Assembly (NCBI RefSeq): GCF_000313135.1
Contig: NW_004457442.1
Coordinates: forward strand, 1,468,293-1,532,292
DNA length: 64,000 bases
Origin: Acanthamoeba castellanii str. Neff
Taxonomy: Eukaryota; Discosea; Longamoebia; Acanthamoebidae
Direction: 5' to 3'
Shown: piece by piece, positions 19,438-31,379 of the stretch
Layout of the letters: each line of letters begins with the position of its first letter
How positions within the stretch are numbered: the stretch's first letter is position 1
Translations under genes and position numbers: made by a program
The notes under the pieces: model-generated
Told to the model about the DNA's origin: nothing
Seen by the model: the letters and a program-made list of their open reading frames with translations, nothing else
Database searches by the model: none

Positions 19438-22400
19438 TCAACTGGCGGCGTTGAGGGCGAGGACCATGTGGCGAAGGGTGGGACACACTTGAGCCACCAG
19501 GGGGAGCGCATCGAGGGTGGTTGTGGGGCGGCAGGCCGCGTCGATCCAGGCGGAGCGCAGACACTTCACGAAGTCCGATGGCCGCGCCGTCAGAATGCCC
19601 TCCCAGTCCGGCTGCAGGCCCTGCGGCAGTCCCGATTCCATCTGTCGTGTGCATCATCACCGGTGAACATCGGTGAAGTCAGCCAGTGCACAAAGCACAA
19701 GCAGCAGCAATGGGGACCGCACCTCGAAGCCCAGCGCAAGGAACATGGCGTGCACAGTCACCAGACCTACGCACCGATGGTAGTGTGAGAACATCCTCCA
19801 GCATGAAGCCAAAAGACTGAAGGCGAAGTGGTGTAAACGTACCGACGGCAGCGGTGCCACGGGAGAGCGGCATGAAGTTGTACCAGTAGAAGGCCATGTG
19901 GAGCACAAGCTCGGTGAGCTTGGATAGGTCGCGGTGGGGCTTGCTAGCCTCCTCCTGCAACAGCCTGTAGTTGTGCGCCATCTCCGCATTGTACTCCTGC
20001 CAGAGGGGGCGATACATCGACACGTGGTCAGCTGCAGCATGCCCATGCGACTCACCTCTGTACCTATACGTACCTGCCAGCGGTTAGGCGTGCCGGGCGT
20101 TCGAATGGAGAACTCGTAGCCCTCCGGCGGCGATCTCTGTTGTTGTGTCGGGGGAGTGCATGTACTTAATAGGAGCCAGGGGGAGCGGGATCGATCGGGA
20201 AGGGGAACCAACCTGAATGGTAAGGCGGGTGCCTTCCATGATCCGATTGGGACGCGCGAGGGAGTGGCAGGGCGTCACCACCCAGAAGTCGTGTTGGACG
20301 GCCTCGTGCAGCGTCTTGCAGTCGAGGTTGTCGCCTGATCAGTTGCAGCCAACAATGTAAGTTTGGCTCGTGCGCAGTGCAGCTGCAACTGAGGCGGCGT
20401 ACGCGTGAGCTTGTGTCGGAGTTCCTGTGATACGAGCGGGCTCTGCTGGAGCTGCTCTCGCATGATCCTTATCGCGCGTGGCGCCATGGGCGAGTAGCGC
20501 ACCACGTACGTCTGCCCCGTCACCATCGGTGTGTGCGAACCGAACCTGGCCAGGCCACCCATCGTCAGACCAGCGGGCCAACGACAGACACAAGTCTTGT
20601 CAGGAAGGGATGGCGGGTACCCTTCAGCGAACTGTTCGGGGCTGAGCAGATCGACCCACCACACGGGGTCGTTCGGCTGGTTGGCGGTGTGGTGAGGGAT
20701 TAGGTGAAGTTAGCCACCATCAGCCGGACCTCATTTCATTGCAATTGCGGACTTTACCTCCGAGAATTGGCGCCAGCGGATGGGGATGTCGTAGAGGTCG
20801 CGCCACGCGAATGTATGAGGCTGGTCTGTGAGCGAGGAGGCCTTACCCGACAGCTGCGTCTCCTCGCCAGCCCACACTCGTCTATACGACAAATCAAGTT
20901 ATATAACATCAACTTCAGTAGCGGCAGCGAGATTGCCGCGATGGCTTACCGCAGGGTCTGGGCAAGTTCGATTATAGCGAAGCCGCATGCGCGCTGTTGC
21001 CGCTGGTTGGCCAAGTAGCCCGGGCAGTTGAGTTGAATCTTCTTCCCGATGTCCACAGCCGCCCTGATCAACAGCTCTGCAGCAACGTCTCGTTCATGAG
21101 TACCAACACAGGTGGCCCTAAAGAATGGAGAGGCGTACTGGCGTGCTCTGAACGAAGTTCATCGTTGAGTGCCACGTCCGCAATTGCCTGCAGGATTGCC
21201 ACAGCCACGAAACGATGAGCCAGCGATCTGCACCTGCATACAGCTGCACAGAAAAGAGCCATTGTGTGCAATGGCGTACGTTGTTGATGGGCGGTTGAGA
21301 CGTGTAGGACGTAAGCGTGGCCGGATCAAGTCGCTTGCACCAGGCCTCCTTGAAGTATGCGTTCAACACCCTACAGATCCGCATACGGCCATACGCGCAC
21401 TCAACTTGCGGCACCCACGCAAGGCAAGGAATCGGGTCGAGTGGGTACCTGTCGATGTTGAAGTGGGCAACGGGCGTGTCGAGGTGGTGGTGCGTCCACA
21501 GGGCAATCTGTCGATTGTACCACGCGACGTGGTCGGGCTTCTCCCGCACGAGCACATCGTAGTCGGCGACGGCCTCTCGGAAGCGGCCCTTTTTGGACCC
21601 AACAGTCCGAACAAGATCTGGTCAGTCAGCGACAGCCGGATCGAGTGCTGTGAGATTGACGGATGGCACGTACGAGTCCATGCAGCACAATGCCGCGCAT
21701 TAGACGCGAGTCTTTGTGTTTATCGTCGACTCGCAGAGCTGCAGTGAAGTCGCTCAGCGCCCCTCTGTGAGTGAGTGGGACATGACTCTCATTAGAGGCG
21801 AAGAGAGCAACAAGCTTGGCCTGGGGGGGGGAGTACCGGTGATCACCGGCGCCGAACCGAGCCAGTCCGCGCAAATGGAAGGCGTGCATGTAGTTGGGGT
21901 CCACCTTGAGTCCCTTCGCAAAGTACTTCTCGGCTTTCACTGAAGAGGGGAGGAGTGGATCAACGCCAGCGTCCCAAACACGACACAAAAACGCGCGCAA
22001 AAGAAGGCCAGGAAATGGGTACGTGAGTTGCCGTAGTCCTTGTAGGCCTGTCCGATGTTGGCGAGGGCCTCGCGGAAGGCTGGGTCGAGTTCGAGTGCGC
22101 GCTTGTGCGCTTGGATGGCCTCCATAGGTCGGCCGAGGGCGTTGAGACAGAGACCCAGATGGTTCCACGACAGCTTGCTCATCGCATCCGCCGCGGTCGC
22201 CCTTCGGAAGTCCTCCGCCGCCCGGCCGTAGTTGCGCTGTTGGAGGAGGAAAGGTCGGTGACATCACCTGTGCGTCCGGAGTGGGGGGGGTCGTGAGCGA
22301 GGTACCAGCTTGAAGTAGATGAGGCCGCGCTGGTGGTAGATGTCGGCGTCCTTCGGGGCGAGCTCGGCGGCGCGGGTGAGATCGAGGACGGCCTCGGCGT

Positions 22401-23667
22401 CCTGCCCCATCGCCGCGCGGGATTGGCCTCTTCGCTTCCATGCCTCCATGCATGTGTCGTCGATCTTGATCGCCGCACTGAACTCCTCCACCGCCTGTCG
22501 CGTGCCAAGCAATCAACAACCAACCAACACTCCTCGACCGGTCACACAAGCTGGACAGCTCACGGGGGCGAGTTTGCGTACTGTGGACAGATGGCCGGAG
22601 AGGGCGTAGGCTGTACCGCGGCCGAGGTAGGCGGCCACGAGCTTGGGGTAGAGGTTGACGAGCACGTTGAAGAGCTTGATGGCCTGCGGGAAGTTGCCGG
22701 TGTTGACGTGGAGGTAGCCCATCGCGATCTTTTCATCCAGCGTCGTGTTGCCCGAGCCGTGCTGCACCAGCCCGCGCGCCGCCACCATGGCCGACGCCTC
22801 GGCCAGGTCGTTGGGATTCGCTGCGGCGACTGCAGCGGCAGTCGGCGGGCTCTTAGCTTCCTTCTGCCGTCCCGGTGTTCACCTTCATGTTAGCCCGACC
22901 CAATCGTCGACAAAGCAATGGTGGCTGGGCGTATCTGGACACACCTTGGGCTGTTGAGCCGGCGCCGGCGATTTGGTCTTGCCCGCTGGCTCGGCAGCGC
23001 GCGGGACAGCACTCGCTTGCGGAGATGGTGTGGTGATGGTGGCCTTGGCCTCGCCGTTCGTGATCACCGCTGCATTAACCATTAGGAGCTCATTTTGACA
23101 CCAAAAATGTGAGCAGAGTTGCACGAGATCTGCGTACCAGGCTTGGGTTCGGAAGAGGCAGCAGGAGCAGTGGCAATGGCCGGTGCGGCGACCGGCGGAT
23201 TGAGTTGGCCCTGAAGCTGCAGGAGCAGCTCAACGTCCGCAGCGCCGTCGGCCTTGTCCAAGCCCGCTCTCCATGCAGCCTCCGCATCAGCGCTCTTGTT
23301 CATTCCCACCAGCGCCTTCCCTGCACACGATTTATATTTATTATTTAGTATTTAAATAATAAAATAAAGGCAAAAAATATACCCTTGAGAAGGTAGGGGC
23401 GGGGATCGGCGGGCTGGAGGCGCAATGCGGCCTCGCAATCCGCCAAGCATTTGCGGTAGAGGCCCAGGCGAAGGTAGGCCGCCCCTCGATTGCTGCATTA
23501 ATAAATCAGGCTCTTGGTGATTCGTTCTCTCATCACGACAAGGAGAAGTACCAGAGGAGGGTGGCAGTGGGCGAACCAGCTTCGATGGCTGCCGTGTAGA
23601 GGGCCACAGCAGGCGAGTGTTTGCCCTGAAGAAACAGCGCATTGGCCTCCTTCACCTTGGCCTCCAT
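19438..23667 (-). CDS. TPR-repeat protein, TTC13-like
   Basis: A multi-exon TPR protein starting MEAKVKEANALFLQGKHSPA (ATG 23665-23667). Its N-terminal TPRs (NRGAAYLRLGLYRKCLADCE) resemble Hsp90/Hsp70 co-chaperone repeats. A Pro/Ala-rich linker is followed by a second TPR array: AIKLFNVLVNLYPKLVAAYL, EEFSAAIKIDDTCMEAWKRR, AVLDLTRAAELAPKDADIYH, AIQAHKRALELDPAFREALA, and KAEKYFAKGLKVDPNYMHAF. The C-terminal region has the features I associate with TTC13: WYNRQIALWTHHHLDTPVAH, EAWCKRLDP, VWWVDLLSPEQF, and FYWYNFMPLSRGTAAVG. It ends LRHMVLALNAAS with a stop at 19438-19440. The molecular role of TTC13 is poorly known; a protein-interaction scaffold is the safe statement. It lies 168 bp upstream of the lysine gene, on the same strand. 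Confidence 0.78.
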
Positions 23668-23881
23668 CCTTCTCCGGCAACAAATAAAATAAAAATGAAC
23701 TCAAAACCAGGTACCGAAGATGTATTGCTGGTTGAGGTCAGTCATCACTGTGGGCATGTAGGCACGTGGATGTTGACACGGAGAAGGAAATAAATATCTA
23801 TTGGTGTTGTTGTGTTTGGTGTGATCCGGTACGTCTGACTCTGTACATCTCCCAGGCCGAGGATGAGCGGGCCTGAGGCAC

Positions 23882-25939
23882 TCAGTAGTGGTGGCTGGGC
23901 GGCGGCTGCTGCTGCTGCGGGCGGCCGTGCTCCTCCTCCGCCTCCTCCGTGTAGTAGGGGTAGGGCTCGGCGGGCTCCTGGGCGGCGGCGATGCTCTTTT
24001 CGATCTTCTCGCGCTCTGATCGCAAGGTTCGCTTGTCCTTGACGCGCGGATCGAAGGCCGTGACCACCTCGAGAATGACGTCCTTGATGAGGACCACGTC
24101 GAAAAGGTTCGCCGCGAACGAGTTGAGACTCTTGATGGGCGCCCTGATGAAGATCTCCTTCGTGTGGTCCCCTGCGAGCGCAACACCACCACCACTGTCA
24201 GCCGCCACGTCGTCGACATGTTCGGAATGTGAAGCGCGTACGATAGGACTCATGGCCGAAGATGAAGATGTGCGCGATGGCGATTCCAAGCATCTCCATA
24301 CAGATGAGCCAATCCTGGAGGGCGACCGCGAGCTCCTCAACGGAGAAGGTGTCGTTGCCCTTAAGCCACCCGAAGTGGACACAGATCGAGATGATCACAC
24401 TCTGCCTGAGACCGGGCCAACACATATCGCTGGTCAGCCACCATGCCCTGTTCTCTCGCGCATGCGCACATCGCTAATGGGGCGCACCAGAAGGCGAAAC
24501 CGATGATGGCCTTGATGCAGAGGAACTTGGGGATAGGCTTGAATGGGTGGAGCTCCTTGGCGACGGCATGGTAGAAGAGTACGAGGGCGTACATGGCGAG
24601 GGTGATGCACACGTTCTGGGTGACCACCACCCAGAAGTAGCCCGCCTTCGGCGAGAACGAGCCCTCGTGGTACACCTCAAACCATTCCATCACGATCTGC
24701 GCACCAGTGACCCGCCGAGATGTAAGTACTCTGGAAGACGCACACGTATCGACGGATCCGCAAGAGTCGACGAGAACTCATACCACTGAGAGGGCGAGCA
24801 GGGGCTTCATGATGACGAACTGCATGATGCAGCGCTTGGTCCACTTAAGGAATTTCCTGCACGTGGACAGAGTCGGATCAGCGCTGATGCGGGCCGAAAG
24901 GCCGAGGGGCGCACGTGGTGGGAGGTAGAGTACCTGCCGGGACCGAAGAAGCCGCACTTGCAGGTGAAGCACGGTCCACAGCCGTCGCCGAGCTTCATGG
25001 GCGGCTTGGACTTGAGAACGTGGATCACACGCTCCTCGTCAGCCCACACCAGGTGCGAGCCGATGAACTTCATGTCGGGCGAGGCCGGAGCGCCCTTGAG
25101 CGGCATCTTCTCCTGCTGTCGCACAAACTCGTCCTCCTCCTCTTCATCGTAGTAGCTATCGGCTTGCTGCACGCCCAGATCGTATCATTGCCGTGGGTAA
25201 GGATTGTGTGAGCCTACGCACGAAACTAATTGGGCGAGAGAGCGAAGGAGCGGGAGCGCACCCTGTCTTCTTCGTCCTGGTGCTCGTCTTCGTATTCGTT
25301 GATGAACGCCACGATGAGCACGAAGAACTGTGCATGAGATAAACGTTAGAAACGCGCGGTGTTGCGTGTCGTGCGTGTCGCGTGTGTGCGTACCTGGTAC
25401 AAGAGAAAGGCCTCGTAGCTAGAGTGGTGGAGACAAGCACAGCAGGGCGGAGGTGTGAGCAATCCAACGGAAAGGGAAGAGAGAGGAAGCGCCAGCGAGG
25501 CACGCACCAATCGCGGAAAAGGTCGATGATGCTGGCGTGGTCGAGGTACATCAGAGAGAACCAACTGCACAGCGAATAGATCTGGACACGAGGCGGGAGA
25601 TTGAGTAAGTCCGGTGGCCATGAGTTGAACATCTACTATTCTTATTCTTATTCTTATTATTAAATATTTCATATGTATACAAAAACAAGTGTGCAACGGT
25701 GACGGGGAAGAAGTGGGGGTGGGAGAAGAGAGAAAACGTACGGGGACCATGAGGATGATGCGGACGATGCAACGCTGCAGCTTGGGCCGGGTGTAGTTGC
25801 GGAGGTGCTTATAGATGAGGTGAAGTGACAACACGACCGACACCACCACGCTCACAGCGGCGGCCAGGTAGGCTATACGCCGCGTGTCCCATTTGGTCAA
25901 ATCGAGCTCGTCAATAGACGTCGCGATTTCAATCTTCAT
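23882..25939 (-). CDS. TMEM184 / organic-solute-transporter-alpha family protein
   Basis: A multi-exon polytopic membrane protein (ATG 25937-25939; TAG/TAA-type stop at 23882-23884). Visible membrane segments include IAYLAAAVSVVVSVVLSLHL, an exon with FFVLIVAFINEYEDEQDEED, CIMQFVIMKPLLALSV, YFWVVVTQNVCITLAMYALV, IPKFLCIKAIIGFAFW and a last segment with GIAIAHIFIFGHES. Family-typical words are VRIILMVP, VQIYSLCSWFSLMYL, KFLKWTKRCIMQFVIMKP, LFYHAVAKELHPFKPIPKFL and VEELAVALQDWLICMEM. A cysteine-rich loop (GDGCGPCFTCKCGFFGP) sits before the second half. The C-terminal tail is acidic and Gln/Pro-rich. The family covers TMEM184A-C and OST-alpha; the human members are implicated in trafficking and steroid/bile solute transport. 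A specific substrate cannot be inferred. Confidence 0.88.
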
Positions 25940-26631
25940 CTTCGTCCAATTTCTTGTCTCTTGCTGTCCTCAATGTACGATCGATCTCGAAATCGCCCCT
26001 CCTATTTTTCGATTCCTTGTGAATCGAATCTCTCAATGGTAGCTCCCACGCCGGTGGGCTTTTTTTGAAGTTAGCCGAAGGCCTGCAGGCGTCAGAGGAA
26101 AACAAGAGCTGCTCGCCGAGAAGCCAACAACTGCCGGTTGGGGCAACAAGGAATAGAGAAGCGGGCAGTTGTAGGCAAACAAGTTCCCGCCAACGGAAAA
26201 AACGAGAACTGCAGAAAGTCGGAGAATTTATAGAAACTGCCCGCGCTGCTCTGCGAAATTCCTGAAATTTTTAGAAGCCGTGGTGGCCGGATAATGCCGG
26301 AAAAAAGATAACTGACCCACAGCACAAAAGAGAGTTCAGCCAACAAGCATGCGAGCACAAAGCGGAGCGGCATCGGTCCTGGTTGGGCCGACCTTGTTGA
26401 AGGCCTCTCGCCAGCCCTTGTCTCCTCCGCTTGCCGGCCTCCTGGTACCTCTCCTCTCCGGCACCCTCCGGAGTACCTGCCGTTCCCAACCTCCGCGTGC
26501 TCTTGCCCCCCCCCCGCTATGCAGAGGCACGGAAAGAGATCAGCAGCCACCCTCACTAAAGCTCAGCGGTACTCCCTCAAGTATTACACTTGTTTATTCA
26601 AACAAATATAATATTATGTCGGAACACTCCG
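25940..26631. other. Divergent intergenic region, TMEM184 / dioxygenase
   Basis: About 690 bp between divergent start codons, so it should hold two promoters. A minus-strand ORF from ATG 26373 to 26092 (93 residues, hydrophobic start MPLRFVLACLLAELSFVLWV) is the only coding-like signal, and it lacks support. A C-run lies near 26505. No RNA gene was recognised. Confidence 0.45.
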
Positions 26632-28315
26632 ATGGTCACGGACTCACGGCGGAGCACTACTGTGTGCAGAGGGACACGGGCGCTGGGCGTGCACTGGCGG
26701 AATGGCGATAACGGTGCGGAGACCAGCTTTTCGCACGTTTGGCTCCGGGACAACTGCATGTGCCCGGAGTGTCTGCACCCCAAAACCCTCCAGCGACAAA
26801 TCGACACACTCAAGGCACGCTACCTACCAACTGCCGCCCTTTCATCGTGTCGCGGTGGCCTAACATGTTCGGCTTGCAACGGATCGCGCAGCTGAGCGAG
26901 GACCTTGCGCCAGTCGACGTGCACATCGACGGGCAAGGGCACGAGCTGCGGGTGACATGGAGTGAAGAGGACGGAAAGCAGCACAAGAGTACTTACTCTG
27001 CCGAGTGGCTGGTAGCCAAGGCCACCAACGTAGAAGCACAACGGTACGCGCCCCAAATCGGCGAACGGTGCATTGGCCAGGCATTCATCGGCCTTCAATA
27101 TCGTCGCCATCCCCAAAAGTGTCAAACCATCACCGTGGGATCGGGAGAGCATCATGGGATTGGGCAGTCCGGAGGTGAGTTACGAGGAGGTGATGAGCGG
27201 CACCGAAGGCATGGCCAAGTGGGTGAGGATGCTCCACACGCACGGCTACTCCATCGTCACCGGCACACCCGCTACCGCGGAGGCCACTCAGCAGGTCATG
27301 GCCCAGTTCGGGTACATGCCCTTCACCAACAACGCGAAAACTACGATCGATCTCTGACCGTGTCGTGACAACAGGCCAGCCAAAAACGGGCTCTTTGGGT
27401 TGCTGTGGGACTTTACGGTGCACGCCGAGGCAAGCCAGGACTCGCTGGAGCACAGCGACACCGCCTACACGCCGGTCGCGCTCCAACCGCACTCCGACGG
27501 CTGTTATTGCGTCGAGCCGCCAGGGTGCCGCGTCCCCCACTTGCCACCATCACTCCACGGCCGACGCTAAATTGCTCACATTGTTCTCGAGCCAGGCTGC
27601 AAGCATTTCACATCCTCGAGCACACGGGCCAGGGCGGCGCGACCGTGCTCGTGGACGGGTTTAACGTGGCCGCCCGCTTGCGCGCGCACAACCCGGATGC
27701 CTTCGACTATCTGGCCAACACCCCTATCACTTTCCACTACTGGTACGTGAATCTTTCCTCCGTTCTCGTTTTTGGGCGTTGATGGGAATGCTGTCTGGGG
27801 CGGCCTGCCCACAGGGATGTGGACAATTTTCTCGAGGCCCGACAGCGGATTATCACGCTCGACCCCAACGGGGAGGTCACGCGGTTCGTCTACAACAACG
27901 ACGACCGCTCCCCGGTCTATCTCCCGCCCGAACAGGCCGATCGCCACTACGCCGCCATCCGGGCGCTGCTGCGAGAAGTACAATCTCCCGCCAATCAACA
28001 CACCTTCCGCCTCTCACCCGGTACACCAACCGATCGCTGAATCAAGACGCGCCTTGAAACCTCATAGCGGTGATGGTGACTGACGGCCACTTGGTGCTGC
28101 AGGGCGCATGTTGGTGACTAACAACTGGCGAGTCATGCATGGCCGAACGGCGTTCACCGGCTCTCGTCGGCTGAGCGGTGCGTTTTTTTGTGCTGGCCAT
28201 CTTCGACTCTTGGCAACTCACATCTTCGCGGCTGTGATGTGTAGGGTCCTACCTGTCGATGGACCACTTCGGCAGCAGGACACGAACGCTCCTGCACTCG
28301 CAGGGACTGCACTAA
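26632..28315 (+). CDS. 2-oxoglutarate/Fe(II) dioxygenase, BBOX/TMLH-like
   Basis: Multi-exon. Exon 1 has the N-terminal zinc-binding domain of carnitine-pathway dioxygenases: SFSHVWLRDNCMCPECLHPK. Exon 2 has VTWSEEDGKQHKSTYSAEWL. The catalytic double-stranded helix follows: MLHTHGYSIVTGTPATAE, LFDFTVHAEASQDSLEH-like sequence, DTAYTPVALQPHSDGCYC (His-x-Asp metal ligands in HSD), and FHILEHTGQGGATVLVDGFN. The last exons carry NNWRVMHGRTAFTGSRRLSG (distal His and the arginine that binds 2-oxoglutarate) and GSYLSMDHFGSRTRTLLHSQ, ending TAA 28313-28315. These motifs match gamma-butyrobetaine hydroxylase and trimethyllysine hydroxylase, enzymes of carnitine synthesis; which of the two is undecided. 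The ATG at 26632 is in frame with the zinc motif; an earlier ATG at 26616 is in another frame. Boundaries between exons 1 and 2 are uncertain. Confidence 0.85.
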
Positions 28316-28380
28316 GAGCCCCGTTGCCCGAGTTTGTCGACAGCAATGGCCTAATTAAATCACATTATTGCCAGAATAAA

Positions 28381-29295
28381 ATGAAGCCCGAGAACAAGTG
28401 GATGGACGCGGAGGCGGCCGAGGGGGAGGAAGGCCCGCCCCAACGACGAGTGTTCAAGAAGGAAGCGGCAGAGGCCGTAGCTCTACACATGCAGCTCCAA
28501 CGTGTGGTATCTCGCTCATTATCCCCCCCCCACCCTTTTCTAGGTGGTTCTTCTTTTGTCACCGTCTCCCCCTCCCGGCATCAAAGCTTCCTTTGTGCCC
28601 CACACACGAGCAAACGCGGTGGTAACAAACAATGGCGCGCAAGCGGTATGTTGAGACACTGACGTGGGCGCCGCACACGGTCAGATGGGACACATGGAAA
28701 AGCTGTTCACGGACCAGAGGCAGCTGGTGATGGCTCGCTACCCTTCGCTGGCTGCCGACCATCTCGCACAATCGGCCAATGCCGAGCGAACAGGCTACCT
28801 CTACAAGCAAGGTTCGGCGATTGCCCATTCACTCGCTCTCGTCGTGGGTGATACGCCCACATCTCCTGACCGTCTCGTGGTGCGGCGTGGGCAGGTGGAC
28901 TCGATCGCCGACGGTGGCAAAAGCGTTGGTTTGTTCTGGTCGACGATTTCCTCTTCTACTACTCTTCTTCTTCCGTACGTGATGCCCTCTGTCTCTGTGT
29001 GCGGCGGCAAGGAGACGCGGCAAACCTCAAAGAGAGTGCGGGCGCGAGTTCTCACGAACGCCGTGGCGGCTTTGTGTGGACGGTGCAGAGCGCGACGCCA
29101 AAGGGCATCGTCCGATTAGACCGATTACGGGCGAAGCCCGCACGGCCGCACGACGATCCGGAGAGGGAGCACGCCTTCAGCCTGCCGGCCCAGAAGAAGC
29201 TCTACGTGCTCGCCGCCTCCTATCTCGAGGAGCGCGACGAGTGGCTTGAGGCCATCAACCGCGCCAGCTTCTTCGTCACGGGCCTCTCGTCGTGA
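28381..29295 (+). CDS. Pleckstrin-homology-domain protein
   Basis: A small multi-exon gene just 65 bp after the dioxygenase. Exon 1 (ATG 28381) encodes MKPENKWMDAEAAEGEEGPP and FKKEAAEAVALHMQLQ, a helical lead. Exon 2 has MEKLFTDQRQLVMARYPSLA and the first PH strand RTGYLYKQG. Another exon near 28918-28974 encodes QKRWFVLVDDFLFYYSSSS, the classic PH strands with the conserved tryptophan region. The last exon gives FVWTVQSATPKGIVRLDRL, EHAFSLPAQKKLYVLAASYL and the C-terminal helix EERDEWLEAINRAS with its invariant Trp. The TGA is at 29293-29295. PH domains bind phosphoinositides or proteins; no second catalytic domain is visible. The short gap leaves open a shared transcript with the gene before it, but separate genes are more likely. 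Confidence 0.75.
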
Positions 29296-29420
29296 TAGCC
29301 CGGTAAAATCAGTCGTATCAAAAAGAATAAAATGAATAATACTCGTCCGCCATTTCTGCCAGAGCAGCAGGAGGAGGAAAAGATCGAAGAGAGATTGAAT
29401 CTCGAGAAGAGATCGTCGTC

Positions 29421-30256
29421 ATGGGCGTGAAGGGCAGCAGCGTGGAGTTGTTCGAGCTCTCAACGGAGGGCGTGGTGTTGGGCATCGGCCTCTTCGTGCT
29501 CACCCTGGCGATGATGATAGGCATCTGGTTCATAATGAAGGTGATTTCGCCCGAGCCCTTCACCTTCTACACCTTCCCGGGCCGGCTCTACACCTTCCGC
29601 ATCGTCTCGGAGACCTCCACCCGACTAGTGGTCACCAACACCTTCAGTGCTCTCCTCATGTGGCCCCTCGGTTCGCCCACCCAATTAACATTGATTAATA
29701 TTGAAATTTTTTTTTGATAACTGACTATTTATTATATATTTTATTCAAATTATTCAACAGCTATTATTTATTTTAAAAATATACAAAAATAAAACTCTTT
29801 TGCTGATGGGGGCAGTCCGGGTATGCAGGTATATTGCTGTTCGGTGGGCTGATGGGCATCCTGATCGCGGCGCTGATGACGACGCACTTGTGGCTGTTCT
29901 CTCTGTCGGTGGTCAACTTCTGGGTGTGGTGGACCTACCTGTTCTGCGTCGGCCAACGCTTCACGTTCGATGGCGGCGCCGGTACGCTCACGGTGGTGGC
30001 CTCGTGGATGGGCGTGCCCGTGGTGGGCAGCCGGCAAGTGATCCCGCTGCTCGCGGTGACCAAGTGCCGCCTGGAGCAACGCCAGCGAATCGAGAAGGGC
30101 TGGCCGACGCCCTACTACGCCGTTGAGCTTCAACTCCAGGCACCGCTAGAGGGCACGCTCTTCATCACCAAGAAGAAGGTGAGCCTCGAGAAGATACAGC
30201 CCTTCGTCGACAGCATCAACCAGTTCCTCTCCTCCTGCCGAAGTTACCAAACATGA
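29421..30256 (+). CDS. Unknown membrane protein with PH-like C-terminal region
   Basis: Two exons joined across an AT-rich intron of about 160 bp (about 29671-29828). Exon 1 (ATG 29421) has one membrane segment, GVVLGIGLFVLTLAMMIGIW, and FTFYTFPGRLYTFRIVSETS. Exon 2 starts at GILLFGGLMGILIAALMTTH and continues with a Trp-rich segment SVVNFWVWWTYLFCVGQ, making at least three membrane spans. The C-terminal 90 residues are beta-rich and end in a helix: RFTFDGGAGTLTVVASW, CRLEQRQRIEKGWPTPYYAV, GTLFITKKKVSLEKIQPFVD, SINQFLSSC. The pattern resembles the small PH-like domains found at membranes, but I recognise no family. The TGA is at 30254-30256. Confidence 0.7.
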
Positions 30257-31379
30257 GCCGGACTTCCACTCTACAACAGCAACTTTGCACCTCACTCCCT
30301 GGTTCCGCTCCTATTAGCCATCCACATCGCCTCAGGTCGTAGCGTGACAAGGCACACCGCTCAGCGACCTACCCGCCAGACTTGGCGCGATTGTACAGGA
30401 TGCACTGCGCGCTGTGTGCGTGTGACACCATGTCGCCCATGCGAGCGGCCGAGCTGTACACCAAAACACGCAAGCCCTATTTATTGACATGAACAGCACC
30501 CCTTTATGCACGCTCGTGGTCCTCGAGTGCGAGTCTCTCTCCTTGAGCCTCCGCGTTTTCGAGCGAATTCTCGCGTGCCATAGCGGCCACACCGCGTTTC
30601 GAGATAGCCTGGAATGTCACCGATGGCCCGCAGTCCTGCCGGTCCTTTGTTGCCGCCCTCAACACCACACCGGACCCGAGCCAAGAGACAACAAAACGCC
30701 ATATTCTCAACTTTGCCTGGAGCGTGACACGAGGGAACACTACCAGTAGTGCCACCACCACCTTGTACACCAACAACCTGAACCACCTTCTGCCGTACTC
30801 CCCCCCAGCAGCCACCTTAAATTTTCCGCGACGAAGCGGGAGCTCAAATAGTTGGAAGTCCAGCAACGCCAACTTTCCGTCGTCAATTTCCATTTATTTG
30901 GCTATTTTTCCGCACACATTTTTACAATTATTTATTTTTCGTCTGCGTGCTCCACAGCGCGAAAGAGAGAACGGCTAGATCGATCACACAGACGGAGAGC
31001 GCACAATACAGAACAAGAACTCGGCGAGTCAGGAGATTCGCCAACAGCATTATCAAATTAGAGTTAGCCCAGAATGAAGGAGCGAACCAACCGAACACGA
31101 GAGCTTCAGCGCTGGGATGGCGGACCCTCCGCCACCTCCGTCCACTTCAACTGCCGCACCCACACGACTGGTACCTCGCGCGCCCAGCCTTCTTGCACCC
31201 TCTCTTACACAACATTCAATCATTAAGTTCCTTTTCATTCCGACGTGGGCGACAATCATTCTTTTGGTTTATAATTATCTCCTTGTCACTTCTTTTCACC
31301 ATTCCGTGGTATTGACCATGTTCAACCTCGAACGCGCACGATCGGGACCGTGTTGGAGGGGGCGTAATCCCGCCTCCAC
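30257..31379. other. Long intergenic/5'UTR stretch before poly(A) polymerase gene
   Basis: About 1.1 kb with no firmly supported gene. It contains a possible minus-strand ORF (30504-30893, listed separately) and an ATG at 31117 (MADPPPPPSTSTAAP...) followed by a GTAC donor-like site, which could be a 5' exon of the downstream gene. AT-rich blocks lie at 30880-30945 and 31240-31300. Confidence 0.4.
30504..30893 (-). CDS. Hypothetical protein, weakly supported
   Basis: A minus-strand ORF of 129 residues from a true ATG (MEIDDGKLALLDFQLFELPL). Its first 45 residues look protein-like. After GRRWFRLLVYKVV a GTGG donor and a CCAG acceptor could remove about 45 nt, after which the frame is ambiguous. 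I recognise no domain. It would end at 30504-30506. It may be a real small gene with misread exons, or chance openness in GC-rich DNA. Confidence 0.3.
   Translation of the reverse strand: MEIDDGKLALLDFQLFELPLRRGKFKVAAGGEYGRRWFRLLVYKVVVALLVVFPRVTLQAKLRIWRFVVSWLGSGVVLRAATKDRQDCGPSVTFQAISKRGVAAMARENSLENAEAQGERLALEDHERA

Noticed and set aside
26092..26373. 93-residue minus-strand ORF with hydrophobic start between TMEM184 and the dioxygenase
   Set aside because: It starts with a real ATG and resembles a signal peptide, but the rest has no domain and it sits where two promoters are expected.
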